From Candidatus Nitrosomarinus catalina (GTDB lineage: Archaea > Thermoproteota > Nitrososphaeria > Nitrososphaerales > Nitrosopumilaceae), in NCBI RefSeq assembly GCF_002156965.1, contig NZ_CP021324.1, positions 406,988 through 470,987 of the forward strand: 64,000 bases of DNA, read 5' to 3'. The position numbers and the translations under genes are program-made. This document shows positions 53,936 through 62,209 of the stretch, piece after piece (the stretch's first letter is position 1; each line of letters starts with the position of its first letter). Under the pieces are notes generated by a model. The model was not told the DNA's origin. It did no database searches and saw only the letters and a list, made by a program, of their open reading frames with translations.

Positions 53936-55446
53936 AAGTAAGAATTTTTGATACAACATTAAGAGATGGAGAACAAACTGTTGGTGTTTCATTATCTCCA
54001 GATCAGAAATTATCTATTGCAAAAAAATTAGATCAACTTGGAGTAGATGCAATCGAAGCTGGATTTCCAGTAATCTCTGAAGGTGAATCTAAAGCAGTAA
54101 AGATGATTACTAGTGAAGGTTTATCATGTGAAATTGCAGGATTGACTAGAACAATAAAGGGAGATATTGATGCCGCAGTTGATGCTGGATTAAATTACAT
54201 CCATACATTCATTGCAACTTCTGATATACACTTACAATACAAACTTCAAATGACAAGAGAACAAGCACTTGAAAAAGCAATTGAAGCAGTTGAATACGGA
54301 AAGTCTCGCGGATTACAAGTTGAATTTTCAGCTGAAGATGCAACTAGAACCGATAGGGATTTCTTAAAACAAGTTTTTGGTGATGTTGCAAAAGCTGGAG
54401 CTGATAGAATTGATATTCCTGATACTGTAGGATATTCTACTCCTGAATATATTGCAGAAATAACTAAAGATGCAATTACTGCAACACAACTTCCTGTAAG
54501 TGTTCATTGCCATAATGATTTTGGATTGGCAGTTGCAAATGCATTATCTGGAATACATGTTGGTGCTGCATGTGCACATGTAACAATTAATGGAATTGGA
54601 GAACGTGCTGGAAATGCCTCTTTAGAAGAACTTTCTATGGCATTACAATGTCTTCCACAAGATCAAAAATATGAAACAAATATCAAATCAGAATTAATTT
54701 ACGATACTTCTAGATATATCTCAAAAATTGTTGGAATCAAAGTTCAGCCAAACAAGGCCATAGTTGGTGATAATGCATTTGGACACGAATCTGGCATTCA
54801 CACTCACGGTGTTTTGAATAACCCTCTTACTTACGAACCAATTAGTCCTGAATTAGTTGGTAGAACAAGACAACTTCGAATAGGAAAACATGCTGGAATC
54901 CATGGAATGAATGCTATGCTTGAAGAATTTGGCGTACAAACTACTGATGACCAATCAAAACAAATTCTTGAAAAAATTAAAGTGCTTGGTGATCAAGGAC
55001 AACAAATCACTGATGTTGAATTATTATCTATTGCAAGTGATGTTTTAGGTGAAAAAGGAATAAAGAAAATTGTTCAATTATCTGCTTTTTCAGTTTCAAC
55101 GGGTATTGGAATAATGCCATATGCATTTGTAAAATTAAATATTGATGGTGAAGATTTTATTGGAACTGATTATGGTGTCGGTCCAGTTGATGCTGCATTA
55201 AATGCCATTCAAAAAATTACTGGAAAGGTTTCAGAATTAAAAATTACAGATTATAGATTGGCATCTATATCTGGTGGTGCTACTGCATTATGTGAAGTAA
55301 CAATAACTGTTGAGGACCCTCAAGGAAATTCTGTTTCAGCAAAATCTGTTGGTGAAGATATTGTTACTACAAGTGTAAAAGCTGTTATTGATGGAATTAA
55401 CAGAATTATGCTTAAAAATATGCTTAAGGAAAAACAGTTAAACTGA
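53932..55446 (+). CDS. leuA: 2-isopropylmalate synthase (LeuA family)
   Basis: The start is TTG at 53932, giving [19 protein letters not shown]. The DTTLRDGEQ motif and the metal histidines in [15 protein letters not shown] and [11 protein letters not shown] are present. The C-terminal regulatory domain (about residues 380-504) is complete. Some relatives make citramalate or homocitrate; with ilvBN and leuB as neighbours, isopropylmalate is favoured. Confidence 0.92.
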   Translation: MKVRIFDTTLRDGEQTVGVSLSPDQKLSIAKKLDQLGVDAIEAGFPVISEGESKAVKMITSEGLSCEIAGLTRTIKGDIDAAVDAGLNYIHTFIATSDIHLQYKLQMTREQALEKAIEAVEYGKSRGLQVEFSAEDATRTDRDFLKQVFGDVAKAGADRIDIPDTVGYSTPEYIAEITKDAITATQLPVSVHCHNDFGLAVANALSGIHVGAACAHVTINGIGERAGNASLEELSMALQCLPQDQKYETNIKSELIYDTSRYISKIVGIKVQPNKAIVGDNAFGHESGIHTHGVLNNPLTYEPISPELVGRTRQLRIGKHAGIHGMNAMLEEFGVQTTDDQSKQILEKIKVLGDQGQQITDVELLSIASDVLGEKGIKKIVQLSAFSVSTGIGIMPYAFVKLNIDGEDFIGTDYGVGPVDAALNAIQKITGKVSELKITDYRLASISGGATALCEVTITVEDPQGNSVSAKSVGEDIVTTSVKAVIDGINRIMLKNMLKEKQLN

Positions 55447-55468
55447 ATTTGATTATTGATGTGATGAT

Positions 55469-56482
55469 ATGTATAAGATTTCATTAATTACTGGTGACGG
55501 CATCGGTCCTGAACTATCTGACTCTGCAATTTCTGTATTAAACACAATTCAGGAAAAATATGGAATTGAATTTGAAATCACTAAATTAATTGCTGGAGAT
55601 AAAGCCCTTGAACAAACAGGAAAAGCACTACCTGACGATGTAGTTGAAACAATAAAAAATTCTGATGTGTGTCTTAAGGCTCCCGTAGGTGAAAGTGCAG
55701 CTGACGTAATTGTTGTTTTAAGAAGAATGCTTGATCTTTATGCAAACATTCGACCTTCCAAATCATACCCTCACATGCCTGCATTACGTGATGATATTGA
55801 TATGGTGATAGTTCGAGAAAATACTGAAGATCTTTACACTGGTAAAGAATTTAGTTTAGGTGATTCTGCAGTTGCTTTGAGAATTATTTCTGAAGCTGCA
55901 TCAAAACGAATTGCAAAATATGCATTTGAAACTGCAAAACAGCGTAATTCTATGAAAAAAGTAACTTGTGTTCATAAATCTAATGTAATGCGTGTTACTG
56001 ATGGATTGTTTGCAAAAGCATGTGTTGAAGTTTCAAAAGATTACCCTGAAATTAAATTTGAAGAAATGTATGTTGATGCATGCGCAATGAATTTAATTCG
56101 TCAACCTGAAAAATTTGATGTTGTAGTAACTACTAATCTTTTTGGTGACATCTTATCTGATGAATCTTCTCAAGTAGTTGGAGGTTTGGGTATGGCACCT
56201 GCAGCAAATCTTGGTGATTCATTTGCATTGTTTGAACCTGTTCACGGTGCAGCATTTGATATTGCTGGACAAAATATTGCAAACCCTTCATCATTTTTAC
56301 TTTCAATTAAAATGATGCTTGATTGGCTTGGTGCAAAACATAATGATCAAAAGTGTTTTGAAATGGCAAAAAAACTTGAATCTACTATTTTTGATTTAGT
56401 AAAATCTGGAATTAAAACAAAAGATATCGGTGGTGATAAGACTACTACTGAATTTACAAAACAAATTACTGATAATCTCTAA
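55469..56482 (+). CDS. leuB: 3-isopropylmalate / isocitrate dehydrogenase family (probable LeuB)
   Basis: It is a beta-decarboxylating dehydrogenase: GDGIGPELSDSAI near the start, VRENTEDLYTG, the NLFGDILSDESSQVVGGLG loop, and a final GDKTTTEFTKQI. The substrate helix (VVLRRMLDLYANIRPS) is consistent with isopropylmalate dehydrogenase, but homoisocitrate or isocitrate cannot be excluded. As the last gene of ilvB-ilvN-leuA-leuB, leucine synthesis is the best assignment. Confidence 0.85.
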   Translation: MYKISLITGDGIGPELSDSAISVLNTIQEKYGIEFEITKLIAGDKALEQTGKALPDDVVETIKNSDVCLKAPVGESAADVIVVLRRMLDLYANIRPSKSYPHMPALRDDIDMVIVRENTEDLYTGKEFSLGDSAVALRIISEAASKRIAKYAFETAKQRNSMKKVTCVHKSNVMRVTDGLFAKACVEVSKDYPEIKFEEMYVDACAMNLIRQPEKFDVVVTTNLFGDILSDESSQVVGGLGMAPAANLGDSFALFEPVHGAAFDIAGQNIANPSSFLLSIKMMLDWLGAKHNDQKCFEMAKKLESTIFDLVKSGIKTKDIGGDKTTTEFTKQITDNL

Positions 56483-56523
56483 ATTTACCAAATTTTATTA
56501 ATTGCAAATTTTAGTCATTTAAT

Positions 56524-56655
56524 ATGGCAGTTTGTTGTATTTGTAAAATTGCACCTGGTACCTTAAAGATCAAAGATGGTAATCCAAAGTATAAAGGAAA
56601 ACCTGTTTGCAAAGAATGTGAAGGTTACCGAAAACTTTTGAAAGAAACTAAGTAA
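56524..56655 (+). CDS. Small CxxC zinc-ribbon protein
   Basis: A 43-residue ORF with ATG at 56524 has CCICKIAPG and CKECEGY, two CxxC pairs suited to one zinc. The C-terminus is basic. It lies 42 bp downstream of leuB and is one of several tiny CxxC proteins in this part of the window. Function unknown. Confidence 0.7.
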   Translation: MAVCCICKIAPGTLKIKDGNPKYKGKPVCKECEGYRKLLKETK

Positions 56656-56720
56656 TGTTATTTTTTTGGAGTTTATTAGGCACAAAAATGCTTATCTAAA
56701 TGGATTCGTGATATTCTATA

Positions 56721-57476
56721 ATGGGTTTCTTGGATAGATTTAGTCATACATTTGACAAACAAGGATATGATTTAGATGGATATGATAAAGATGGGTTTGC
56801 CAAAAGTGGATACAACAAAAAGGGATATGACAAAAATGGCTTTGATAGAAATGGCTATGACAAAAAAGGGTATGACAAAAGAGGGTATGATAGAAAAGGA
56901 TTTGATAAAAAGGGATATGACAAAAAAGGATACAAAGAAGGATATGATGAAGATGGATTTGATTTCAAAGGTTACAACAAAGATGGATTCAACAAAAAAG
57001 GTTATGATAAAAAAGGTTACAACAAGGATGGATATGATAATCGTGGTTTTTCAATAGATGGAATCCATATTGACACAAAAACAACTTTTGACATAAATGG
57101 ATTTAACAAAAAAGGTTATGACAAAAATGGTTACAACCTAGAAGGTTATGACAAAAATGGTTACAACCTAGAAGGTTACAACAAAAATGGATTTAACAAA
57201 AAAGGCTATGATCTAAATGGTTATGACAAAAATGGTTACAACCTAGAAGGATTTAACAAAAAAGGCTATGATCTAAATGGTTATGACAAAAATGGTTACA
57301 ACCTAGAAGGTTACAACAAAGATGGATATGATTCAAATGGATTTGATGAAGATGGATATGATTCAAATGGATTTAACAAACAAGGTTATGATCATCTTGG
57401 ATATGACAAAGATGGGTACAATCATGAGGGATATAACAAATACAATAAAAACAAAAACGAAATAGAAACTGATTAA
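56721..57476 (+). CDS. Protein made of about 43 pentapeptide G-Y/F-D/N-x-x repeats
   Basis: After a 14-residue head (MGFLDRFSHTFDKQ), nearly the whole 251-residue protein is repeats of five residues: GYDKN, GYNLE, GFNKK, GYDKD and the like. One 13-residue break (GIHIDTKTTFDIN, about residue 115) divides two blocks of 20 and 23 units. Tyr/Phe and Asp/Asn recur every five residues. No signal peptide or membrane segment is visible, so it is probably intracellular. The function is unknown; a repeat solenoid, metal or polyelectrolyte binding, or phase-separating protein are possible. Confidence 0.85.
   Translation: MGFLDRFSHTFDKQGYDLDGYDKDGFAKSGYNKKGYDKNGFDRNGYDKKGYDKRGYDRKGFDKKGYDKKGYKEGYDEDGFDFKGYNKDGFNKKGYDKKGYNKDGYDNRGFSIDGIHIDTKTTFDINGFNKKGYDKNGYNLEGYDKNGYNLEGYNKNGFNKKGYDLNGYDKNGYNLEGFNKKGYDLNGYDKNGYNLEGYNKDGYDSNGFDEDGYDSNGFNKQGYDHLGYDKDGYNHEGYNKYNKNKNEIETD
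56763..57443 (+). repeat. 15-bp tandem repeats encoding GY(D/N)xx units
   Basis: About 43 copies of a 15-bp unit of type GGATATGACAAAAAA or GGTTACAACCTAGAA run head to tail. Long near-identical stretches (for example around 57110-57180, and 57190-57310) show recent duplication of multi-unit blocks. A shadow ORF in another frame (56776-57057) is an artefact. Confidence 0.95.
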
Positions 57477-57566
57477 AACATTTTGTGTTTGAATGTACTA
57501 AACAAAATTAACAATGAACTATGTTTTCTGTTTGAGTCATTTACATCATTATTAATCTCAATTTTT

Positions 57567-57599
57567 AATTATTAAACATCTTAATAATTTTTAATAATT
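57567..57599. promoter_or_regulatory. Inverted repeat AATTATTAA-acatc-TTAATAATT upstream of the zinc-binding-protein gene
   Basis: AATTATTAA (57567-57575) and TTAATAATT (57581-57589) form a perfect 9-bp dyad around a 5-bp spacer. TTAATAATT occurs again at 57591-57599. The array lies 71-103 bp before the gene at 57670, a usual place for an operator, perhaps for a metal-sensing repressor. In AT-rich DNA such matches can arise by chance. Confidence 0.45.
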
Positions 57600-57669
57600 A
57601 ATTGAGTTTAGTATATAATCTATTATTAACATTTTACACATTTATTAATAACATTTTGAGAATTTAGGC

Positions 57670-59058
57670 ATGAAAGGTTCTCAAATTGGAATTATTGGCG
57701 GGGGAATTGTAGCAGTTGTGATTATTGCAATATTGTTTGTATCTATGGGAACCCAAAATAATACTACTCCATTACCGTCTGACCTTGATGTTACTATTCC
57801 AACTATGGACTCTAAAAATGATGTTGATGTTTCATCTGAAGATAAATTGCTAGTTTATACAACATTTTATCCATTATACCAATTTACTCAAGGTGTTGCA
57901 GGAGATGCAGCTGATGTCCGAATTTTAATTTCAGCTAATGGAGATCCTCATGCATCCGAATTGGGACCAAAAACTATAGTTGCATTAACAAAAGCAGACA
58001 TGGTAATTTCTAATGGTGTAAACTTTGAACCATATATTGATGAAATTATGTCTGCATCTGATTTTGAACACATTGTATTTGTTGATTCATCTGAAGGAAT
58101 TGAACTTATGGAAGGTGAGGCTCATGATCATAGTTCACATGGAAGTCATGGTAACGATAAACATGATGACCATTCAAAAGAAGATGTACACGATGAACAT
58201 ACTGAAGACTTTTACAACGAGATTGAACATGTTGTAGAAGAATTTGAACATGGTCATATTACTCAATCACAATCTATTGAAGAAATTGAAGAGATACTAA
58301 GTGAACATGAAGGAGACGGACATGGACATGAAGATGCAATTGAAGATATTGAACATTTAATTCACGAAATTGAAGATGGACACATTGACGGTGTAGAAGG
58401 ACTAGAAGAAATCCATCATTTAGTTTCTGGCGAAGATGTACACGATGACCATTCAAAAGAAGATGTACACGATGACCATTCAAAAGAAGATGTACACGAT
58501 GAACGTGGGGAAGAAGGAGGCATCGACCATACTTATGACCCACACATTTGGCTTGATCCCATATTAGCAAAAGCTCAGGTAATGACGATTGCAGACCACT
58601 TGAAAGAATCCGATCCTACACATGCAGAAATCTACCATGATAATGCTATTTCATATGCTAACCAATTAGATCAATTGGATCAAGAAATCCGTAGTGAGGT
58701 ATCTTCTTGCGCAAAAGACACGTTTGTACCATTCCACAATTCATTTTCATATTTTGCAGAGAGATATAACCTCAACACCTTGGCAGTAATACAGGAGTTC
58801 AGTCCTGAAACTCCTGTAACTGCAAAGGATATTGAGGAACTAATTCGTTTTGCTGAAGACAATGACATAAAGTATTTCTTAACTGAAGAAAACAGAAATC
58901 CCAAATTAGCTGAAAGATTAGCCGCTGAATTGGGAGGAGACATTTTGTTGTTTAGTCCATTAGAATCTCTTTCTGAAAGTGACGATCCAAATGTAACATA
59001 CTTTGAAAAAATGAGACAAAATGTTGATAATTTGCAAATTGCATTAGAGTGTAATTGA
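57670..59058 (+). CDS. ZnuA-type metal (zinc) ABC transporter substrate-binding protein with a His/Asp/Glu-rich insert
   Basis: The 462-residue protein has an N-terminal anchor (about residues 7-26), then LVYTTFYPLYQFTQGVAGDA and SANGDPHASELGPK, the histidine-containing first lobe of the cluster A-I family. A long insert (about residues 155-290) is rich in His, Asp and Glu, with repeats of DDHSKEDVHD. The second lobe has HTYDPHIWLDPILAK and FVPFHNSFSYFAERY, which carry further ligands. It binds extracellular zinc (or manganese). No permease or ATPase genes are next to it in this window. Confidence 0.9.
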   Translation: MKGSQIGIIGGGIVAVVIIAILFVSMGTQNNTTPLPSDLDVTIPTMDSKNDVDVSSEDKLLVYTTFYPLYQFTQGVAGDAADVRILISANGDPHASELGPKTIVALTKADMVISNGVNFEPYIDEIMSASDFEHIVFVDSSEGIELMEGEAHDHSSHGSHGNDKHDDHSKEDVHDEHTEDFYNEIEHVVEEFEHGHITQSQSIEEIEEILSEHEGDGHGHEDAIEDIEHLIHEIEDGHIDGVEGLEEIHHLVSGEDVHDDHSKEDVHDDHSKEDVHDERGEEGGIDHTYDPHIWLDPILAKAQVMTIADHLKESDPTHAEIYHDNAISYANQLDQLDQEIRSEVSSCAKDTFVPFHNSFSYFAERYNLNTLAVIQEFSPETPVTAKDIEELIRFAEDNDIKYFLTEENRNPKLAERLAAELGGDILLFSPLESLSESDDPNVTYFEKMRQNVDNLQIALECN

Positions 59059-59088
59059 CAACATATGTTCAAAATTTTAAAACAATGA

Positions 59089-59343
59089 TCAGGTAGATTT
59101 TTCTTTCTGAGGTTTGTTTTGTTTTGCCCATTCTTCATACATTTTCATTAATTCATCAACGTCTTTTCCCTCTTCAGAATATGTGACAATTACTCCGAAT
59201 GTCCCTTTTTTATCGTGACCCCGTGCAAAATATCCCCAAAATGAGTCAGGTAATTTCTGAAAACTGCTTGAATCATGTGATACTCCTATCAAATTATTGC
59301 CAATTACCTCGATGACTTTTTTTGCATCTTCTTTTTCGATCAT
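59089..59343 (-). CDS. Small protein, function unknown
   Basis: The 84-residue protein has IEVIGNNLIGVSHDSSSFQK, DSFWGYFARGHDKKGTFGVI and an acidic/basic C-terminal helix. No domain recognised. It is convergent with the zinc-binding-protein gene. Confidence 0.6.
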   Translation of the reverse strand: MIEKEDAKKVIEVIGNNLIGVSHDSSSFQKLPDSFWGYFARGHDKKGTFGVIVTYSEEGKDVDELMKMYEEWAKQNKPQKEKST

Positions 59344-59452
59344 AGTTTATGATTAACTTGTTACAATAAAAAGCTGAATATTCATGCCTAAATTTGAGTA
59401 AAATCATATTTTTACACAAAACTTATTGCTATCTTCGGCAATTTAGATCAAC

Positions 59453-59554
59453 TTGGATTGTCTTCAATGTGATGGAAAAGGAAAGTTCATGAATGAATTT
59501 GGTTTGATGGAAAAATGTACTTTCTGTAAAAACCCAGATTTGAGTTTTGGATAA
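59453..59554 (+). CDS. Tiny CxxC protein resembling a DnaJ-type zinc motif
   Basis: A 33-residue ORF starting with TTG at 59453 has CLQCDGKGKFMNEFG and CTFCKNPD. The CxxCxGKG pattern matches one half of a DnaJ/HSP40 zinc module. No second half is present. Coding is likely but the start is weak. Confidence 0.5.
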   Translation: MDCLQCDGKGKFMNEFGLMEKCTFCKNPDLSFG

Positions 59555-59602
59555 TTTTTTTGGTAAATTATAAAGACAATTTCAAAACTCTAATTTTTTT
59601 AC

Positions 59603-59701
59603 AACAAGAAAGAACTGGAAAACATTGGACATAAATGAATCCTAACATGAATTGTTTTCCTTACTCATCACTCTACTACGCAGACATGATGGTTTCTTGT
59701 T
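59603..59701 (+). ncRNA. Candidate structured small RNA 3
   Basis: Two nested helices are perfect: outer AACAAGAAA (59603-59611) with TTTCTTGTT (59693-59701), and inner GGAAAACA (59617-59624) with TGTTTTCC (59653-59660), enclosing a small GGA/TCC hairpin. The segment 59661-59692 forms the third part of the loop. A T-run (about 59737-59744) follows farther down. It lies in a 193-bp gap. A 43-codon ORF overlaps but looks incidental. Confidence 0.55.
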
Positions 59702-59747
59702 ACCATTACTACGTCAAAACAATATTTAAGATTGATCTTTTTTTAAG

Positions 59748-59885
59748 TTATTTTTTGCTAACATAACCACATTGTTTACATACGTATCTGATGCCTCCTT
59801 CATGTAATTCATTTTTACGAATAAGCACTGTTACTGGTCTATGACATTGTTTGCACACGCCATTAGGAAAATTACTATCATCCAT
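59748..59885 (-). CDS. Tiny zinc-ribbon protein
   Basis: A 45-residue ORF (ATG 59885) has CKQCHRP and CKQCGYVSKK, two CxxC pairs separated by 22 residues with a strand-rich centre (TVLIRKNELHEGGIRYV). It is a typical archaeal zinc ribbon. Function unknown. Confidence 0.75.
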   Translation of the reverse strand: MDDSNFPNGVCKQCHRPVTVLIRKNELHEGGIRYVCKQCGYVSKK

Positions 59886-59952
59886 AGTTATTTTTGAAAT
59901 TTACTGAATATAACTAATACATTTTTGAATTTTTTACACTTGAAAAATAACA

Positions 59953-60255
59953 TTAAGACTTTGCAATATCGTAATCTTCTTTACCGTTACCAAATTTTTG
60001 TGTGATAATTTTAACTCTGTATTTCTTACCTTTTTGAATATCTTGGCATAGTGTGGTGGGATTTCCGTTGTCATAAAATTTTGCAACTATCATTTTTCTT
60101 GATGTGTAAAATTTTTTTACTCCATCAAATTCTTCTTCAGTCTGAAGATCTATCTCTACAATTGTTTCTTTTCCTACTTTACGCTCCACTTTTTGTACAT
60201 TAACAATGGTGAATACTCCTTTATCATCTAATTTTGAGAGTGATGCTTCAGACAT
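59953..60255 (-). CDS. Small OB/KOW-like protein, function unknown
   Basis: The 100-residue protein is rich in beta strands (GVFTIVNVQKVERKV, ETIVEIDLQTEE, KYRVKIITQKF) as in small OB-fold or KOW-type domains. There is a basic strand face (SRKMIVAKFY). No family recognised. Confidence 0.6.
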   Translation of the reverse strand: MSEASLSKLDDKGVFTIVNVQKVERKVGKETIVEIDLQTEEEFDGVKKFYTSRKMIVAKFYDNGNPTTLCQDIQKGKKYRVKIITQKFGNGKEDYDIAKS

Positions 60256-60333
60256 TTCAATAATTGATGATTTTTTTACTGATAAACCTCTTTCTGTTGC
60301 GTAATATCGAGTATTTATTTTAAAAATAAAATA

Positions 60334-60432
60334 TTATGGGATTAGCATTACTGCTGTACCCACAATTACTAGAAATCCTAGAAAAAGAACTGAACGCTCT
60401 TTTTGATCTCGTAGAAGTTTCTTTTCAAGCAT
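60334..60432 (-). CDS. Tiny single-helix membrane protein
   Basis: A 32-residue ORF (ATG 60432) has a basic N-terminus (MLEKKLLRDQKERS) and one hydrophobic helix (VLFLGFLVIVGTAVMLIP). Coding is probable but unproven. Confidence 0.5.
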   Translation of the reverse strand: MLEKKLLRDQKERSVLFLGFLVIVGTAVMLIP

Positions 60433-60543
60433 GCATTTTATTCTTTAATTAAGATTTTAAACAATGTATTTTATTTTACAAAATTTATGATATGGACGTT
60501 CAAATACTGATTTTTGATATGACTGCATCACTTTTTTTAATGG

Positions 60544-60654
60544 ATGGTTTGTGAATACTGTATGGCCTTTACACCTTGCCCTGCATGTCATCAAGTTAGA
60601 TTTGATAAAAAAGCAAATCGCTGTAATGATTGTGGGTATCAAATAGGTAATTAG
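60544..60654 (+). CDS. Tiny zinc-ribbon protein
   Basis: From ATG 60544 the protein is 36 residues with CEYC, CPAC and CNDC pairs; starting at ATG 60562 gives 30 residues with the two pairs CPAC and CNDC. The latter two make a complete zinc ribbon. The next gene starts 2 bp after its stop, so they are probably one operon. The start choice is uncertain. Confidence 0.65.
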   Translation: MVCEYCMAFTPCPACHQVRFDKKANRCNDCGYQIGN

Positions 60655-60656
60655 AA

Positions 60657-60851
60657 ATGAATATCAAAATGTGCAATCATATTGATATTTCTGGAGTAAG
60701 GATAGAAGTTTCTCAATCTGTTTTTGCTTTATGCACTGTTGATGGAAAACAATTTGTTACTTATTCATGCAAAAATTGCTTTGATGAAATAAAGGAGTTA
60801 GACCACCAAATTATTTCAAAGGAAGACTTTGAAAAATATCTTAATCAATAA
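60657..60851 (+). CDS. Small cysteine-containing protein, function unknown
   Basis: The 64-residue protein has CNH and CKNC, with strands (SGVRIEVSQSVFALCTVDGK) and an acidic C-terminal helix. The cysteines and histidine could bind one zinc. It follows the tiny zinc-ribbon gene at a 2-bp distance. Confidence 0.6.
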   Translation: MNIKMCNHIDISGVRIEVSQSVFALCTVDGKQFVTYSCKNCFDEIKELDHQIISKEDFEKYLNQ

Positions 60852-60897
60852 TCTCTTGTATAGAGTGATTTTTTAGTGGTATGTGTAGTAAATTATC

Positions 60898-61128
60898 ATG
60901 GGCTTATTGGGAAAAAAGAAAGAAAAATGTGATGCTTGCAACAAACCCTTTGATGATCTTGATGAATGTCGTACTCATATGAAAAATATACACCCTCCAA
61001 CAAAACCTTGTACCAAATGTTCTGGACTAATGGCCTGGGAAAGACAACATACTCAAGCATATGGAAATTTAATCTATGTTTGTAGAGAATGTGACTTTAT
61101 TGGTGAAATGTGGCGATACTACCCATAA
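60898..61128 (+). CDS. Zinc protein: C2H2 finger plus zinc ribbon
   Basis: The 76-residue protein has a C2H2 finger (CDACNKPFDDLDECRTHMKNIH) and a second CTKC...CRECDF pair forming a zinc ribbon. A basic start (LGKKKEK) is present. C2H2 fingers are uncommon in archaea but occur in such small proteins. It may bind DNA, RNA or protein. Confidence 0.75.
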   Translation: MGLLGKKKEKCDACNKPFDDLDECRTHMKNIHPPTKPCTKCSGLMAWERQHTQAYGNLIYVCRECDFIGEMWRYYP

Positions 61129-61241
61129 CTGATTTTTGACATTGTGCTAGTCTCAACATCTACTATTATTTTGTAATTTTATACAGTTCACAGCCATGTT
61201 GTGATTTGAGAAATTTCTTGCTTTAAAATTAGAATAAAAAA

Positions 61242-61655
61242 TTATGTGGATTTTGGCCACATTGAATTCCAAGTATCGGCAAATTTTTTCATCATTTCTC
61301 CATATGCATTCATTTGTTCCATTCCTGAAGAACTGAGAGCTTTTTGCCAATTGTCTGCAAACTGTTTAAACGCTGAAGCATTTGCATCATTCATAGATTT
61401 TTGCCAATTTTCTGTAAATTCTTTGAATGATGTTATTCCTGCATCACTCATAGATTTTTGCCATTTTTCTGTAAACTCTTTCATGGTATCGGCACTGGAT
61501 TCTGCACCTGCCTTTTCCCAAACATCATTGAATTTTGTTTGCATGTCCTTGCTGGCGTTTTGGAATTGTTCGAATATTGTTTTCCAATTTTCAAGAGATT
61601 TTGAATATTCTCCCCACAATGAATCCCATTCATTATTTTTTGAATTGGTTGACAT
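61242..61655 (-). CDS. Phasin-like repeat protein (PHA granule-associated)
   Basis: The 137-residue protein is built of amphipathic helices with a repeat containing FKEFTENWQKSM or FTEKWQKSM (three copies, about residues 60-110). It has the Gln/Trp/Lys pattern of phasin-like proteins that coat polyhydroxyalkanoate granules. It lies in the PHA locus, near phaE and phaC. The role is inferred from repeat and position. Confidence 0.7.
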   Translation of the reverse strand: MSTNSKNNEWDSLWGEYSKSLENWKTIFEQFQNASKDMQTKFNDVWEKAGAESSADTMKEFTEKWQKSMSDAGITSFKEFTENWQKSMNDANASAFKQFADNWQKALSSSGMEQMNAYGEMMKKFADTWNSMWPKST

Positions 61656-61767
61656 TAACTTTAAAATACATTCGTGATTCTTAAGTGGATCTATTTAGAA
61701 TTATTTTGATTATTACTTTATTTTAAATGGTGCTAAAAATTAAATGAATGACATCTGCTTTCATAAT

Positions 61768-62160
61768 TCAAAATATTTTACTTGGATTTTTTTTAATATC
61801 CTCAATTAACTCCAATATTTTAAATGGAATGTCCTCAAAATTCTTATCTTTTTCACGCGATACTAGTAAAACATTATCGTCGCTTAATGGAAAACTCATT
61901 ACAATTACTTTGTCTCTGTATGATAATGAAAAATGAACTATTCCAAATTCATTATCAAATTCATGTCGCATTCTGACACGTAACGCAAGTTCCATGAACA
62001 TCATTTCATCTTGTTTTTTTGCTTCTAGTGATAGTAGCCCATCTTTCATTCCACCTGCTACCAAGTGCCCTCTGGCATTAATGAATCGCGCCGAGCGCAT
62101 CTTTGGATGTAATTTTAAAATATCCTGACAAATACTTTCAAGTTCCTCTACGTTATCCAC
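61768..62160 (-). CDS. Protein of DUF6659-like or roadblock-like type, function unknown
   Basis: From GTG 62160 the 130-residue protein has HPKMRSARFINARGHLVAGG, MMFMELALRVRM and a beta-rich C-terminal half (KVIVMSFPLSDDNVLLVSR). This arrangement resembles small roadblock-like or DUF6659 proteins known in thaumarchaea (memory). It is divergent from phaE, 49 bp away. Confidence 0.6.
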   Translation of the reverse strand: MDNVEELESICQDILKLHPKMRSARFINARGHLVAGGMKDGLLSLEAKKQDEMMFMELALRVRMRHEFDNEFGIVHFSLSYRDKVIVMSFPLSDDNVLLVSREKDKNFEDIPFKILELIEDIKKNPSKIF

Positions 62161-62209
62161 CCATATTATAGGGAATAGAACTACTTATTTTGTTCTAAAT
62201 GTATCTAAT

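Noticed and set aside
56776..57057. 93-codon Met/Lys/Thr-rich ORF
   Set aside because: Other-frame reading of the GYDKN repeats; the repeats only make sense in the frame of 56721-57476.
58274..58570. His/Leu-rich ORF on the minus strand
   Set aside because: Antisense reading of the His/Asp/Glu-rich insert of the zinc-binding protein.
60457..60642. 61-codon minus-strand ORF
   Set aside because: Overlaps the more convincing zinc-ribbon ORF on the plus strand (60544-60654).
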